A DNA stretch of 32,679 nt from a virus. The translations under genes were made by a program, and so were the position numbers. Under the pieces are notes generated by a model. It saw nothing but the letters and a program-made list of their open reading frames with translations. It did not search any database and had not been told where the DNA came from. Every line of letters starts with the position of its first letter. Within the stretch, counting starts at the first letter, position 1. Positions 22,645-30,366 of this stretch are shown in pieces. The DNA is taken from IMG/VR virus record IMGVR_UViG_3300027754_002263, positions 1 to 32,679 of that record. One strand, given 5' to 3'.

Positions 22645-23575
22645 ATTCACAATCCACCATAATCTCGGTCAGACAAGCCACCAAGTTGATCTCTTGGTCA
22701 GCCACGAATGCAGACTGATATTGATAACGAGCCAGGATAACAACAGCCTGCGGAATGCTAGCCGGCTTAAAGTACTCATACAAACTATCGTAGACCTTAC
22801 GATAGATACGCGACGGTTCAATGTCAGAGTTGGTCACAACCCACTTCCGCATCTCTGCAAAGTTACCCTCTTTCAGATAGCCAACAAGGTCGGCAATTTT
22901 TCTTACATCTGAAATCTGAGCGAGAGTGCCAGCATCAATAGAACCACCAGAAGAATATCGTTGAAGCTCGTTGAGAGTCCGACGATAATCTGGGAAAAAC
23001 TTCTCGACAATCTTGATAAGAACTTGCTTGTCATATTCTACCTTCTGATTAATTAGAATAGTCGAAAGTCTCTGAAAGAGTTGTGCAGCCATACGAGGCT
23101 TCTCATCAGCCTTCAATGAGAAGTCAATCACAGAACAACGAGAATGTAAAGCATCAAGTAGACGAGACTTGAAGTTACAGGTGAAGATGAAAGAGCAATT
23201 CTCAGAATACTCTTCAACAGCACCACGCAATGCTGCTTGTGCATCAGGTGTAAGATAGTCGGCCTCATCGAGGATGATAACCTTACGCCCACCAGTCAGA
23301 GAGATTGTAGACGCATAGCCACGAATCTTTGTTCGCAGCATATCGATACCACGTTCTTCTGACGAGTTGATGAACATGTAGTTCAAACCAATCTCTTCAC
23401 ACATAGCCATAGCGACGGTGGTTTTACCAACACCAGCACTACCAGTAAGCATGAGATTTGGAATGTTTGCAGTGTCTACATAACTCTGAAAGACCTTCTT
23501 GATACGATCAGGAAGAATACAATCAGATACAGTCTTTGGCCTAAACTTTTCTACCCACAGGTATTCACCGCTCAT
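22637..23575 (-). CDS. 44: Sliding-clamp loader ATPase, gp44-like
   Basis: Start at ATG 23575 (MSGEYLWVEKFRPKTV), 8 nt after GGAGG, giving 312 residues (T4: 319). Walker A GSAGVGKT (45-52), DEAD box (ILDEADYLTP, 101-110), sensor 1 FIFTCNF and the arginine-finger SRC (145-147) are intact. AAA+ clamp loader large subunit; with gp62 it loads gp45 on primed DNA using ATP. It overlaps the upstream 71-residue gene by 11 nt. A longer frame to 23617 is unlikely, as it lacks a good ribosome binding site. Confidence 0.95.
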   Translation of the reverse strand: MSGEYLWVEKFRPKTVSDCILPDRIKKVFQSYVDTANIPNLMLTGSAGVGKTTVAMAMCEEIGLNYMFINSSEERGIDMLRTKIRGYASTISLTGGRKVIILDEADYLTPDAQAALRGAVEEYSENCSFIFTCNFKSRLLDALHSRCSVIDFSLKADEKPRMAAQLFQRLSTILINQKVEYDKQVLIKIVEKFFPDYRRTLNELQRYSSGGSIDAGTLAQISDVRKIADLVGYLKEGNFAEMRKWVVTNSDIEPSRIYRKVYDSLYEYFKPASIPQAVVILARYQYQSAFVADQEINLVACLTEIMVDCEYV

Positions 23576-23780
23576 TTTCAAGATCCTCCATAATCTTTTC
23601 AAAGATTTGAATTGCACCTTCTCTACCTAACTGTGCCTTGAAGATGTTCTTCGAAGTAACGGTCATGATAGAAGCTAAGGCAAACAAGTCTTGTACATCA
23701 TCGCACAACATGATCTGCCTGTCAATAGGCCTCATCAATTCTTTCATGCGATTTCTTCTTTCTGAAGGATTAAAGGCCAT
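23565..23780 (-). CDS. Hypothetical helical protein between gp45 and gp44 (71 aa)
   Basis: Predicted all-helical: MAFNPSERRNRMKELMRPIDRQIMLCDDVQDL, then ALASIMTVTSKNIFKAQLGREGAIQIFEKIMEDLENER. No motif is recognised. It follows the Cys-rich gene by 3 nt and overlaps gp44 by 11 nt, so it is in the clamp operon. T4 has small genes of unknown or transcription-related function near gp45. Whether this is one is unclear. Confidence 0.65.
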   Translation of the reverse strand: MAFNPSERRNRMKELMRPIDRQIMLCDDVQDLFALASIMTVTSKNIFKAQLGREGAIQIFEKIMEDLENER

Positions 23781-23783
23781 ATT

Positions 23784-24110
23784 TCATCCAATCATGTTAC
23801 TTTGGTCGATTGAGAGTCTTGTGTATCCGTCAGGATCAGTATAATGTTTGATGAGATCCAAATCTGAAGTAAACTTCAATTGACAACCTTCACATTCAGA
23901 CGGGCAAATTCCCCACAACCAATTGCGACGCACCTTTCTAATGTCATCATCATTCCAATCTGATGATGACCTATTGTTGTGCATATCGCAATTAGCATTA
24001 GGGATCCACGGAGCGGGGCAAAAGTCTTCGATGTTATTTTGAATCTCAGACTCTAGCGCCCTTAGCCTAAACAACTCTGTGGCATATTTTATTGCCGCCT
24101 GATTATACAG
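23784..24110 (-). CDS. Cys-rich SPASM-like protein, probably starting at CTG
   Basis: The in-frame TTG at 24074 gives only 96 residues and has no ribosome binding site. Extending the open frame upstream reaches CTG at 24110 with a perfect AAGGAG 7 nt before it, 1 nt after the DsbA-like stop codon. This adds a fitting helix (YNQAAIKYATEL before FRLRALESEIQNNI). The body has CPAPW, CDMH, WNDDDIRKVRRNWLWGI and CPSECEGC. That order resembles the cysteine motifs of radical-SAM SPASM domains, but no CxxxCxxC SAM core is present. Probably binds iron-sulfur or zinc. CTG initiation is inferred. Confidence 0.6.
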   Translation of the reverse strand: MYNQAAIKYATELFRLRALESEIQNNIEDFCPAPWIPNANCDMHNNRSSSDWNDDDIRKVRRNWLWGICPSECEGCQLKFTSDLDLIKHYTDPDGYTRLSIDQSNMIG

Positions 24111-24111
24111 T

Positions 24112-24402
24112 TTACGACTCCTTAATGATACTGTCGTAGAAATCCTGGAAGTTCTTCTCTTCTTCGACGATAGTGTTATAGTTGGCCATGAAGTAAGCCT
24201 TAGCCATCTTACGAACCAACTTCTTATCTACACCAAGTTCATCACAGATTTCGTTGATAGCTTCTTTTTGCAAGTCACGTTCACTAGCCACACGGGTCAT
24301 AGAGTCATTGATTGCATAGATAACATTCTTCAGCTTCTTCTTCTCCTCATTCGAAAGAGAATTAGGAGAGACGAAAGGCTTGTTGTGACCCATCATAGAC
24401 AT
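24112..24402 (-). CDS. dsbA: DsbA-like dsDNA-binding / late transcription protein
   Basis: 96 residues. The C-terminal half EICDELGVDKKLVRKMAKAYFMANYNTIVEEEKNFQDFYDSI resembles T4 DsbA (KDELGVD...ALYH...E....YD..F), a small helical protein that binds near late promoters. The N-terminus is a polar arm (MSMMGHNKPFVSPNSLSNEEKKKL). The ATG overlaps the gp45 stop by 1 nt (TAATG). Its place right after the clamp gene fits T4 late transcription, which needs gp45. The call is based on remembered similarity, not alignment scores. Confidence 0.68.
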   Translation of the reverse strand: MSMMGHNKPFVSPNSLSNEEKKKLKNVIYAINDSMTRVASERDLQKEAINEICDELGVDKKLVRKMAKAYFMANYNTIVEEEKNFQDFYDSIIKES

Positions 24403-25058
24403 TACTTCTTCTCCAGAGCGATGAAATACTTGAGGGTTGCGTTCTTGTTAGTCCAGCAGGTGAAACCACCAATCTTGATTTCGACCTTGTAGTCATCAGG
24501 GATCAGCTTCAGGTTTTCAGTCTTGAACATCACACTAAAGTCCGCACCATCATGGTCAGCGATCTTTGAAGAAGCGAAGTTCGATGTATCATTCTTCGAC
24601 TCATGGGCCTGAAGATAGATGCCGCCATTCTTACCGATGATAGAAAGATTGGAGAGATCATTCATTGAAGCCAAGCGAAGAAGCTTTTGCAAGGTTGCGT
24701 ATGTGAGATTGAAAGATACGTCAGCATCTTTCATCACAAGATCCTTGCCTTCAGGCGGAGAGATGATGAGATTAGGAGACGCAGAGTAGAAATTCAACTC
24801 AAGGTCAGCATCTTTCATAATGACAGACTGTGAAGTGAAGCTCAATTCAGGGCTATTCAAGGTCGTGACATTGCCGAGGAACTGATTCAAGTCATAGATG
24901 CCGAAAGTCTCAGTGAAGTCATCTTCAAGATGTGCCTCAACAAGGATTGTGCTTTCAGGAGATACGGTCTTTTGAATAAGACCTGGGCGAAGGACAACAC
25001 CAGAGTTGATACTGGCGAAGTTCTTCAAGACAGTTAGAGTACGTTCATTCATCTTCAT
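24402..25058 (-). CDS. 45: Sliding clamp, gp45-like
   Basis: 218 residues (T4: 228). MKMNERTLTVLKNFASINSGVVLRPG, IYDLNQFLGNVTTLNSPELSF, YATLQKLLRLASMNDLSNLSIIGKNGGIYLQAHESKNDTSN and the end VEIKIGGFTCWTNKNATLKYFIALEKK correspond to the two-domain, trimeric clamp. It tethers gp43 to DNA and, in T4, activates late transcription. The ATG at 25058 has AAGGAG 8 nt upstream. The promoter at 25093-25121 lies just before it. Confidence 0.95.
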   Translation of the reverse strand: MKMNERTLTVLKNFASINSGVVLRPGLIQKTVSPESTILVEAHLEDDFTETFGIYDLNQFLGNVTTLNSPELSFTSQSVIMKDADLELNFYSASPNLIISPPEGKDLVMKDADVSFNLTYATLQKLLRLASMNDLSNLSIIGKNGGIYLQAHESKNDTSNFASSKIADHDGADFSVMFKTENLKLIPDDYKVEIKIGGFTCWTNKNATLKYFIALEKK

Positions 25059-25076
25059 AATATAGACTCCTTAGTT

Positions 25077-25724
25077 TCAAGCTACAGATTTGATTATATC
25101 AGAGTTTGTTGGCCCTGTAAAGACCTTCATCATGTGAAGAAGATCAGATTCTAACATCACCAAACTTCCATTGTTTTCGATAGTGTAGTCACGATGATAG
25201 CCAACCCATGCCCATTCTGAATAATGGATCGGATAGTTTACCATGAGGTCGGTATTCTGTTCTTTGTTAGCCTGCACGGCTACATCATACCACTTCGGTG
25301 CTTTACCTCGGTTTACTTGCACGATGTATCCACCACTCTTGCGAATGAAGTCAATCTCATTTGGAAATCGAACATCAGGAATAACCACATGCTTGTGATC
25401 TTTCAATCGCTTTGCTACAGTATGAATCCAGATTTCATCATCAAAGACTTGGCGCCCGGCCTCAGTGCCCATCTTCTGCATCATCAGACGAGGTGTTACC
25501 TGATAACCAAATTTGTCAGACCACCAAGGATCAACCTTCTCACGCCAGTCACGGCTTTCTTTGGTATCACCTTCAAGCATTTGCCTATCCCAGCCAAAGA
25601 TAACCGAGACAGCATCTTTCAGTGCATCAGCAAAAGAAAGGCGAACGAATTGGTAATCTCTAATTAAGACATCACCAATCGTTCCCTTACCTGAGCCGGC
25701 GAATCCAACTACGCCGATCAACAT
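25077..25724 (-). CDS. Deoxynucleoside monophosphate kinase (T4 gp1-like)
   Basis: 215 residues. P-loop GFAGSGKGT (7-15), then VRLSFADALKDAVSVIFGW, a lid-like DTKESRDWREKVDPWW, PRLMMQKMGTEAGRQVFDDEIWI and VVIPDVRFPNEIDFI. These are the family features of phage dNMP kinases, which phosphorylate dGMP, dTMP and (in T4) hydroxymethyl-dCMP. It starts 2 nt after the glycosyltransferase stop. Its 3' end houses the gp45 promoter. No dCMP hydroxymethylase is in the window. Confidence 0.9.
   Translation of the reverse strand: MLIGVVGFAGSGKGTIGDVLIRDYQFVRLSFADALKDAVSVIFGWDRQMLEGDTKESRDWREKVDPWWSDKFGYQVTPRLMMQKMGTEAGRQVFDDEIWIHTVAKRLKDHKHVVIPDVRFPNEIDFIRKSGGYIVQVNRGKAPKWYDVAVQANKEQNTDLMVNYPIHYSEWAWVGYHRDYTIENNGSLVMLESDLLHMMKVFTGPTNSDIIKSVA
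25093..25121 (-). promoter_or_regulatory. sigma70-type promoter for gp45
   Basis: AAGGTCTTTACA (-35 TTTACA at 25121-25116), a 17 bp spacer and TATAAT (25098-25093), about 35 bp upstream of the gp45 ATG, inside the kinase 3' end. The prefix is identical to that of the gp43 promoter at 6685-6713. Confidence 0.75.
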
Positions 25725-25726
25725 GT

Positions 25727-26545
25727 TTAGAGGTTTCCTGTTAACTCTGCAATCTTGGGCATGTTACCTTGGAAGGCGTAAGTGCCAACATGCTGTGTCT
25801 GCATCCAAGGGCAGAGCCAGATGTTACCACCAATCGCACGCCAGTACTGACAGAACATATAGTCTTCAGACAGATAACGGTGAGAGTCGGGATCGATAAC
25901 GGTATCAAAGTAAGCATGAATGTACCTTGAGCCGTCGAAGTTCTGTTGCCCAACATGGTCAGGCTTATAGTTCAAATGCGGATACTCATCTCTGAACTTG
26001 TCGAAGACGGCTCGCTTGACGAGCATATAACCAGTGCCAATCTCCATGACCTCAAGCGGCTCACTCACGCGGAAGGTGGTTGTACCAGGAACAGGATTGA
26101 ACACATAATCACCAGTCAAACCTTCAAGCTCACCAGGATTGAACTTGGTGATGTCAAAGTTTGGATCTTCAAGCACACGCTTTGCACCAGCAAATACGTT
26201 ACGCCAGTTGATAGACTTCTTCGGATACGGGCCGCCAATCACATCCTTGTCGAGAGCAAGGAGAGCGAGAACGTCTTGAGGATTGAAAAGGATGTCTGAG
26301 TCGATGAAGAGAAGATGAGTATAGCCAGAGCGGATAAACTCATCGACAAGATAGTTTCGTGCGCGAGTAATCAAGCTTTCATTGAACAGAAACGAAAACC
26401 TAACTTCAATACCGTATTGCTGACAGATACCCTGAAGGTCAAGGCAGGCTTTCATGTAAAGCCCATTGCACTGCCCACCATACATAGGTGTTGCAATGAA
26501 TAGCTTGTTCTTTCTTAATTCTTCAACATTGATTGATAGTTCCAT
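25727..26545 (-). CDS. GT-A glycosyltransferase-like protein (Anp1-like pattern)
   Basis: From ATG 26545 (MELSINVEELRKN; GGAG 8 nt upstream) the protein has 272 residues. KLFIATPMYGGQCNGLYMKACLDL is the opening fold. TRARNYLVDEFI and THLLFIDSDILFNP carry the metal-binding D-S-D. DVIGGPYPKK, GTGYMLVKRAVFDKF and SEDYMFCQYWRAIGG are the acceptor-side and catalytic Glu-Asp region. Similar transferases occur near gp45 in T4-like cyanophages, as I recall. The substrate is unknown; it stands apart from the sugar operon. Confidence 0.75.
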   Translation of the reverse strand: MELSINVEELRKNKLFIATPMYGGQCNGLYMKACLDLQGICQQYGIEVRFSFLFNESLITRARNYLVDEFIRSGYTHLLFIDSDILFNPQDVLALLALDKDVIGGPYPKKSINWRNVFAGAKRVLEDPNFDITKFNPGELEGLTGDYVFNPVPGTTTFRVSEPLEVMEIGTGYMLVKRAVFDKFRDEYPHLNYKPDHVGQQNFDGSRYIHAYFDTVIDPDSHRYLSEDYMFCQYWRAIGGNIWLCPWMQTQHVGTYAFQGNMPKIAELTGNL

Positions 26546-26564
26546 AATGACCACTCCAGTTATG

Positions 26565-26601
26565 ACAAAAAAGGGACGCCACTATTATATAGCGTCCCTT
26601 T
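26565..26601 (-). terminator. Intrinsic terminator after the HTH gene
   Basis: On the minus strand AAGGGACGC and GCGTCCCTT form a perfect 9 bp stem around a 12 nt loop, followed by TTTTTTGTC. It is 20 nt past the stop of the 70-residue gene. The loop contains TATATAATA. Confidence 0.9.
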
Positions 26602-26620
26602 CTGAGGCTACCTGAAAATT

Positions 26621-26833
26621 TTAGGCAGCAATGCGATAAAACATCTTGCGCTGGCCCTTGACCATGCGGAAGTTGCTGTAGATAGCCTTACCTTCAATAG
26701 TGCGAAGGTCGTAGATGCGCTTGTAAACGCTCTCCTTCGAAACACCGGCAAGCTTGGCCAACTTAGCAGCAGTGACGCCTGGCCCGGTAGAGTTACGACG
26801 AAGATGCTTTGCAACCTTAGACAACTGAGACAT
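26621..26833 (-). CDS. Small winged-helix/HTH DNA-binding protein (70 aa)
   Basis: 70 basic residues. TAAKLAKLAGVSKESVYKRIYDLR (about 21-44) is a clear helix-turn-helix, followed by a beta-hairpin-like wing (GKAIYSNFRMVKGQRKMFYRIAA). GGAG lies 7 nt before the ATG at 26833. The gene stands alone between two terminators, so it has its own transcription unit, likely a regulator of phage or host genes. The 5' leader contains TATATTATGG. No effector domain is present. Confidence 0.8.
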   Translation of the reverse strand: MSQLSKVAKHLRRNSTGPGVTAAKLAKLAGVSKESVYKRIYDLRTIEGKAIYSNFRMVKGQRKMFYRIAA

Positions 26834-26863
26834 TCATTTTCTCCATAATATAAGCCACTAGAT

Positions 26864-26904
26864 AAAAAAGTCCATCAAGGTGAGTGGCTGAAACACCTTG
26901 ATGG
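26864..26904 (-). terminator. Intrinsic terminator after cobS
   Basis: Minus strand: CCATCAAGGTG and CACCTTGATGG pair as a perfect 11 bp stem with an 11 nt loop, followed by ACTTTTTTAT. It starts 18 nt after the cobS stop codon. Confidence 0.93.
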
Positions 26905-26922
26905 AGTATAGCGGAGTTTAAC

Positions 26923-28101
26923 TCAGAAGGCAACCTCTGCGGCCTTCTTGAGTTCGTTCATCTGTTGAGCAGGATCAAGAGGATTGATCGTCTCGTCCAG
27001 CTTCTTGTAGAGGTCCATGAAACCAGTCTTGGTATCAACGTCGAAGCGGTTCAGGCAAAGCTCAATAGCCTTGTCGCGCTTTTGCCCAAAGATCACGAAG
27101 GCTTCGCAGATGTGGACGAGACGGCGAGTGGAGATAATCTCACTCACAGCACCTTCATAGAAAGACTTGCGGATTACGTCGGCCCACTGCACAAGCTTAT
27201 CGGTGAAGCCAGTATCTTCAATACCGTTAGCACCAAGCACATTGTTCAGGATCTTTTGCTCTACCTTCTGAGCAGGATATTCTTGTTCCATGGTGATGGA
27301 GAAACGCTCAAGAAAGGCTTCGTTCATCACGTTGGTGCCAATGAAGCGCCCATCATCTGAACCCTTGCCCTTGGTGTTTGCGGTAGCAATCACATTGAAG
27401 CCAGCAACAGGGGTGATAACCTTGTTGATCTTTTTGAGATAGATCGGCTTGCCTTCAAGGACAGGCTGGAGACACATAAGCTTGTTAGAGCCAAGGTCAA
27501 CTTCATCGAGGAGCAGGACTGCACCACGTTCCATAGCCACAACAACAGGACCATTCTGCCAGACGGTACGACCATCGATCAGGCGGAAGCCGCCGATCAG
27601 GTCATCTTCGTCGGTTTCGATGGTGATATTGACACGGACCATTTCACGCTTTTCAGCGGCGCAGACTTGCTCTACCATCATGGTCTTGCCGTTGCCGGAC
27701 AGACCAGTGATATACATGGGATAGAATTTGTTGGACTTCACGATGGTACGAACATCTGCAAAGTTACCGAAAGGTACATAGCCAGAGGCCTTAGCAGGCA
27801 CAAGGTCAACAGGCGCAGACACATTCAACTGAACCGCTGCGGCTGCCATAGCAACCGCCATCTCAGGCATCACGGGTGCAGGCGGCGCCTGCTTGGTTAC
27901 CGGCTTTGCAGTACCAAAAGAAGCGATACTGTAAACACCGCGAGCAATGCGGTATTGCTTATCATTGACCAGCCAATTCGGATAATCAAGGTTGCGTGAT
28001 TCACAAAGCTCAATCACCATTGGGCGAGTGATGGAGTCAATGTTTCCGTAAGCATTACGGGCGGCTTCAATGAACTGCGAACGGTCAGTGATCTTAGGCA
28101 T
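26923..28101 (-). CDS. cobS: CobS-like AAA+ ATPase (MoxR type)
   Basis: 392 residues. An N-terminal helical segment (MPKITDRSQFIEAARNAYG...) is followed by a Pro/Ala-rich linker (about 66-104). Then comes the AAA+ domain: Walker A GLSGNGKT (133-140), LLLDEVD (196-202), sensor-1 region FNVIATANTKGKGSDDGR, and EAFLERFSITMEQEYP. CobS is the AAA+ subunit of aerobic cobaltochelatase, and CobS-like genes are a signature of T4-like cyanophages. No CobN subunit is in the window. The upstream partner is a VWA protein, as in MoxR/CobS-CobT pairs, so a protein-remodelling role is equally possible. A promoter and terminator flank it. Confidence 0.88.
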   Translation of the reverse strand: MPKITDRSQFIEAARNAYGNIDSITRPMVIELCESRNLDYPNWLVNDKQYRIARGVYSIASFGTAKPVTKQAPPAPVMPEMAVAMAAAAVQLNVSAPVDLVPAKASGYVPFGNFADVRTIVKSNKFYPMYITGLSGNGKTMMVEQVCAAEKREMVRVNITIETDEDDLIGGFRLIDGRTVWQNGPVVVAMERGAVLLLDEVDLGSNKLMCLQPVLEGKPIYLKKINKVITPVAGFNVIATANTKGKGSDDGRFIGTNVMNEAFLERFSITMEQEYPAQKVEQKILNNVLGANGIEDTGFTDKLVQWADVIRKSFYEGAVSEIISTRRLVHICEAFVIFGQKRDKAIELCLNRFDVDTKTGFMDLYKKLDETINPLDPAQQMNELKKAAEVAF

Positions 28102-28135
28102 CTGTCTTTCCTGTCTTTCTCATCATCATAGGAGT

Positions 28136-28164
28136 ATTATAGAGGAGTAGGGTGGCTTTGTCAA
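28136..28164 (-). promoter_or_regulatory. Consensus sigma70 promoter for cobS
   Basis: TTGACA (28164-28159), a 17 bp spacer ending in CTC and TATAAT (28141-28136). The TGA inside TTGACA is the stop codon of the CobT-like gene. It lies about 40 bp upstream of the cobS ATG. Confidence 0.82.
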
Positions 28165-28171
28165 GCCACCC
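28150..28171. repeat. Perfect inverted repeat over the cobS -35 box
   Basis: The arms GGGTGGCTT and AAGCCACCC (9 bp) flank GACA, so the -35 box and the cobT stop codon lie at the centre of the repeat. There is no U-tract. It could be an operator, or an RNA hairpin at the cobT mRNA end. Confidence 0.7.
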
Positions 28172-30338
28172 GCTTCTTGTCCGAGGCGATCTTATCGATG
28201 AACCGCTTCAGGAGAATACGGTTGACAGCTTTCTTTTCAGAAAACTTCATAAATTCCTTAGCAATCTTTGCTTTTGTCATGGTACTGTTGACTTCAAGCT
28301 TGTTTTCCGTATCTTTCATGGCCGGAGTATTGATGATGTAGTAATCATCATAACCATGGTTGGTCACAGGAATAAACTTGTTTTCATTCCAAGATTTCAC
28401 CATTGCAGCACGAAACTTTTCTTCGATAGCATAGCCGTAGAATTCATGGACAACACGGTTGGAACTTCTGTCATGCAGATAGAAGCCAATCAGGTTGCAA
28501 CCAGTACGATCCTTGAGTATCTTGAGAAGGTTGATTGTAATCTCATTGGCAGAACTATAGATATGATCTGTGAGATAGTAATCTTTCTTCATCACCTTGT
28601 CTTGGATGATATATTTGGTATCACCAGTCCAGCGGTTACCGATATCTGTACCTGTGACACCTTTGATGGTGTTCGAACCACCATCGGTCAGAAAGATCAC
28701 ATTCACAATCTGCACCTTGCTACGAGCCTTGAACTGGTTGACCAGTTGCTCGGTCACAACGATAGCACCGTTGAGCGGTGTACCACCCATAGGTTCCATG
28801 TGAGAACCAGACTTCGACATGGCCCAAAGTAGGTTATAAGCATTATTCAGTTCTGTGACATTCATGCGAGACGAAAGGATATTCCGCATGGTGAGATTTT
28901 CAAACTGAAGATCGCCTCGAAGCATTTCCCAAGAAGAACCTTTCGATACAGTATGATCGCGGAAAGTGTAGACTTCAAAAGGAATCTGTGTACGCTTACA
29001 GAAAGAGGTCAAGCTGATAAGCTGCTTGATGGTATCTCTCAGAGAACTGTGCATCGAACCAGACCAGTCAAGGATCATCACGAAGCCATGGTTCTTGCCA
29101 GTAGGCACAACGGCCTGACGACGAAAGATGTCTTCGTTATACTTGTAAGAATGGATCTTATTCGTATCAAGTACACCAGTTTTTGCAATCGAAATCCGCG
29201 AGAAAATATCCGCAGACTTCTTCATTTCAAACTCTTTCACCATGAAGGAGATTGATGCGTTTTCTTCGGTGCGGAACTTGGTCACCTCAGCTTGAATTGT
29301 AGGGAACCAATTTCTGTCGGCTGAATTATGCCCATTATAATAATTGAAGTTTTCTTTGAGGAAGACCTTGTAGTCATCGACAATCTTGGAAACGACAGGC
29401 TTAGGCACACCAACATACTGGTACTTTGTGGTACCGTTTGCGACCAGTTCACTCTGCTTTTGTTCCCAAGCTTTCTCAGTCTTGGACTCAGGAATGAAGT
29501 CACTCGAACCAGCGCCGTTTGAGGTCTGGTCTTGGTCATCACCTTCGCCGTCTTCTTCATCATCGGTCTGGTCATCAGAGGCCGAGATATCACCTTCGCC
29601 TTGATAACCTTTCGAACCTTCGCTTTCTTCATCATCATCTTCAAATTCATCGAAATCATCGCCGAAGTCTTCACCCTCATCTTGGTCACCATCACCAGAA
29701 CGAACGGCTTCCATCTGGATCTTTTGGTCTTCTTCACCGCGAAGCTTGGCATATGCAAAGACTTCTTCGGTAATCTTGACGACCTCTTTGAAGGTCTCGG
29801 CCGCATCGATACGCTTTACGAAGGCATTTTCTTCAGGAGAGAACTTGACACCGAGCGCAACACCACCTTTGAAGTAGATGTTAACACGGTCGATGAAGGA
29901 GTAAGAATTGATATCCTTGTTTGCAGTGCCGAAGAAATCACGGTCCATGAGTTCTTTGTAGCCGACAATGTAATTGCGGCGAGCGCCAGGATAACGACGC
30001 TTCTGACGCTTATCAATACGGGCATCCTCGATCACATTGAGGAAACCTTTGACAGCCATCTGGTTCTGTTTGCTGGTCGTGCCATATATCTTAGTGGCGA
30101 TATCTTTGATGGCATTCGTCCAGCCATCGCAGGGAGTATCAAGAGCATGGCCGACCTCATGTACGACCAGCATGTCTTCAAGGTCATCTGAGATACCTTG
30201 CCAGATAGGCAAAGTGAGGACGCGGTTCTTAACGTCAAACCATGCAGTCTGAGCGCCAGCCAGTTTTTGCATGGTGATGTTTTCCGTAGCCAACAGCTTG
30301 GCTAACACTGATTTGGATTGGCTTGCGATTACCGTCAT
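28161..30338 (-). CDS. CobT-like VWA protein with an HExxHxxD motif
   Basis: 725 residues. HEVGHALD (60-67) is an HExxHxxD zinc-binding motif in a metalloprotease-like N-terminal domain. About 215-290 is extremely acidic (GEDFGDDFDEFEDDDEESEG...), as in CobT. A von Willebrand A domain follows, with MIDAS LDWSGSMHSS near 421-430 and FLTDGGSN near 549. In cobaltochelatase, CobT pairs with CobS; here the CobS gene lies directly downstream. The start has GGTTCTAGGA upstream, and the stop is inside the cobS promoter. Peptidase activity is possible but unproven; cyanophage homologues have been called 'peptidase'. Confidence 0.85.
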   Translation of the reverse strand: MTVIASQSKSVLAKLLATENITMQKLAGAQTAWFDVKNRVLTLPIWQGISDDLEDMLVVHEVGHALDTPCDGWTNAIKDIATKIYGTTSKQNQMAVKGFLNVIEDARIDKRQKRRYPGARRNYIVGYKELMDRDFFGTANKDINSYSFIDRVNIYFKGGVALGVKFSPEENAFVKRIDAAETFKEVVKITEEVFAYAKLRGEEDQKIQMEAVRSGDGDQDEGEDFGDDFDEFEDDDEESEGSKGYQGEGDISASDDQTDDEEDGEGDDQDQTSNGAGSSDFIPESKTEKAWEQKQSELVANGTTKYQYVGVPKPVVSKIVDDYKVFLKENFNYYNGHNSADRNWFPTIQAEVTKFRTEENASISFMVKEFEMKKSADIFSRISIAKTGVLDTNKIHSYKYNEDIFRRQAVVPTGKNHGFVMILDWSGSMHSSLRDTIKQLISLTSFCKRTQIPFEVYTFRDHTVSKGSSWEMLRGDLQFENLTMRNILSSRMNVTELNNAYNLLWAMSKSGSHMEPMGGTPLNGAIVVTEQLVNQFKARSKVQIVNVIFLTDGGSNTIKGVTGTDIGNRWTGDTKYIIQDKVMKKDYYLTDHIYSSANEITINLLKILKDRTGCNLIGFYLHDRSSNRVVHEFYGYAIEEKFRAAMVKSWNENKFIPVTNHGYDDYYIINTPAMKDTENKLEVNSTMTKAKIAKEFMKFSEKKAVNRILLKRFIDKIASDKKRVA

Positions 30339-30366
30339 TCCTAGAACCTCTCTTCAACATATGTAT

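Noticed and set aside
20842-26545. Hydroxymethylated or hypermodified DNA pathway
   Set aside because: Only dUTPase and dNMP kinase are present; no dCMP hydroxymethylase, thymidylate-synthase-like or DNA glucosyltransferase signature is in the window.
28152-30191. Long plus-strand open frames (226 and 219 codons) opposite the CobT-like gene
   Set aside because: Antisense reflections of the acidic and VWA regions; composition follows the complementary strand and no domain is seen.
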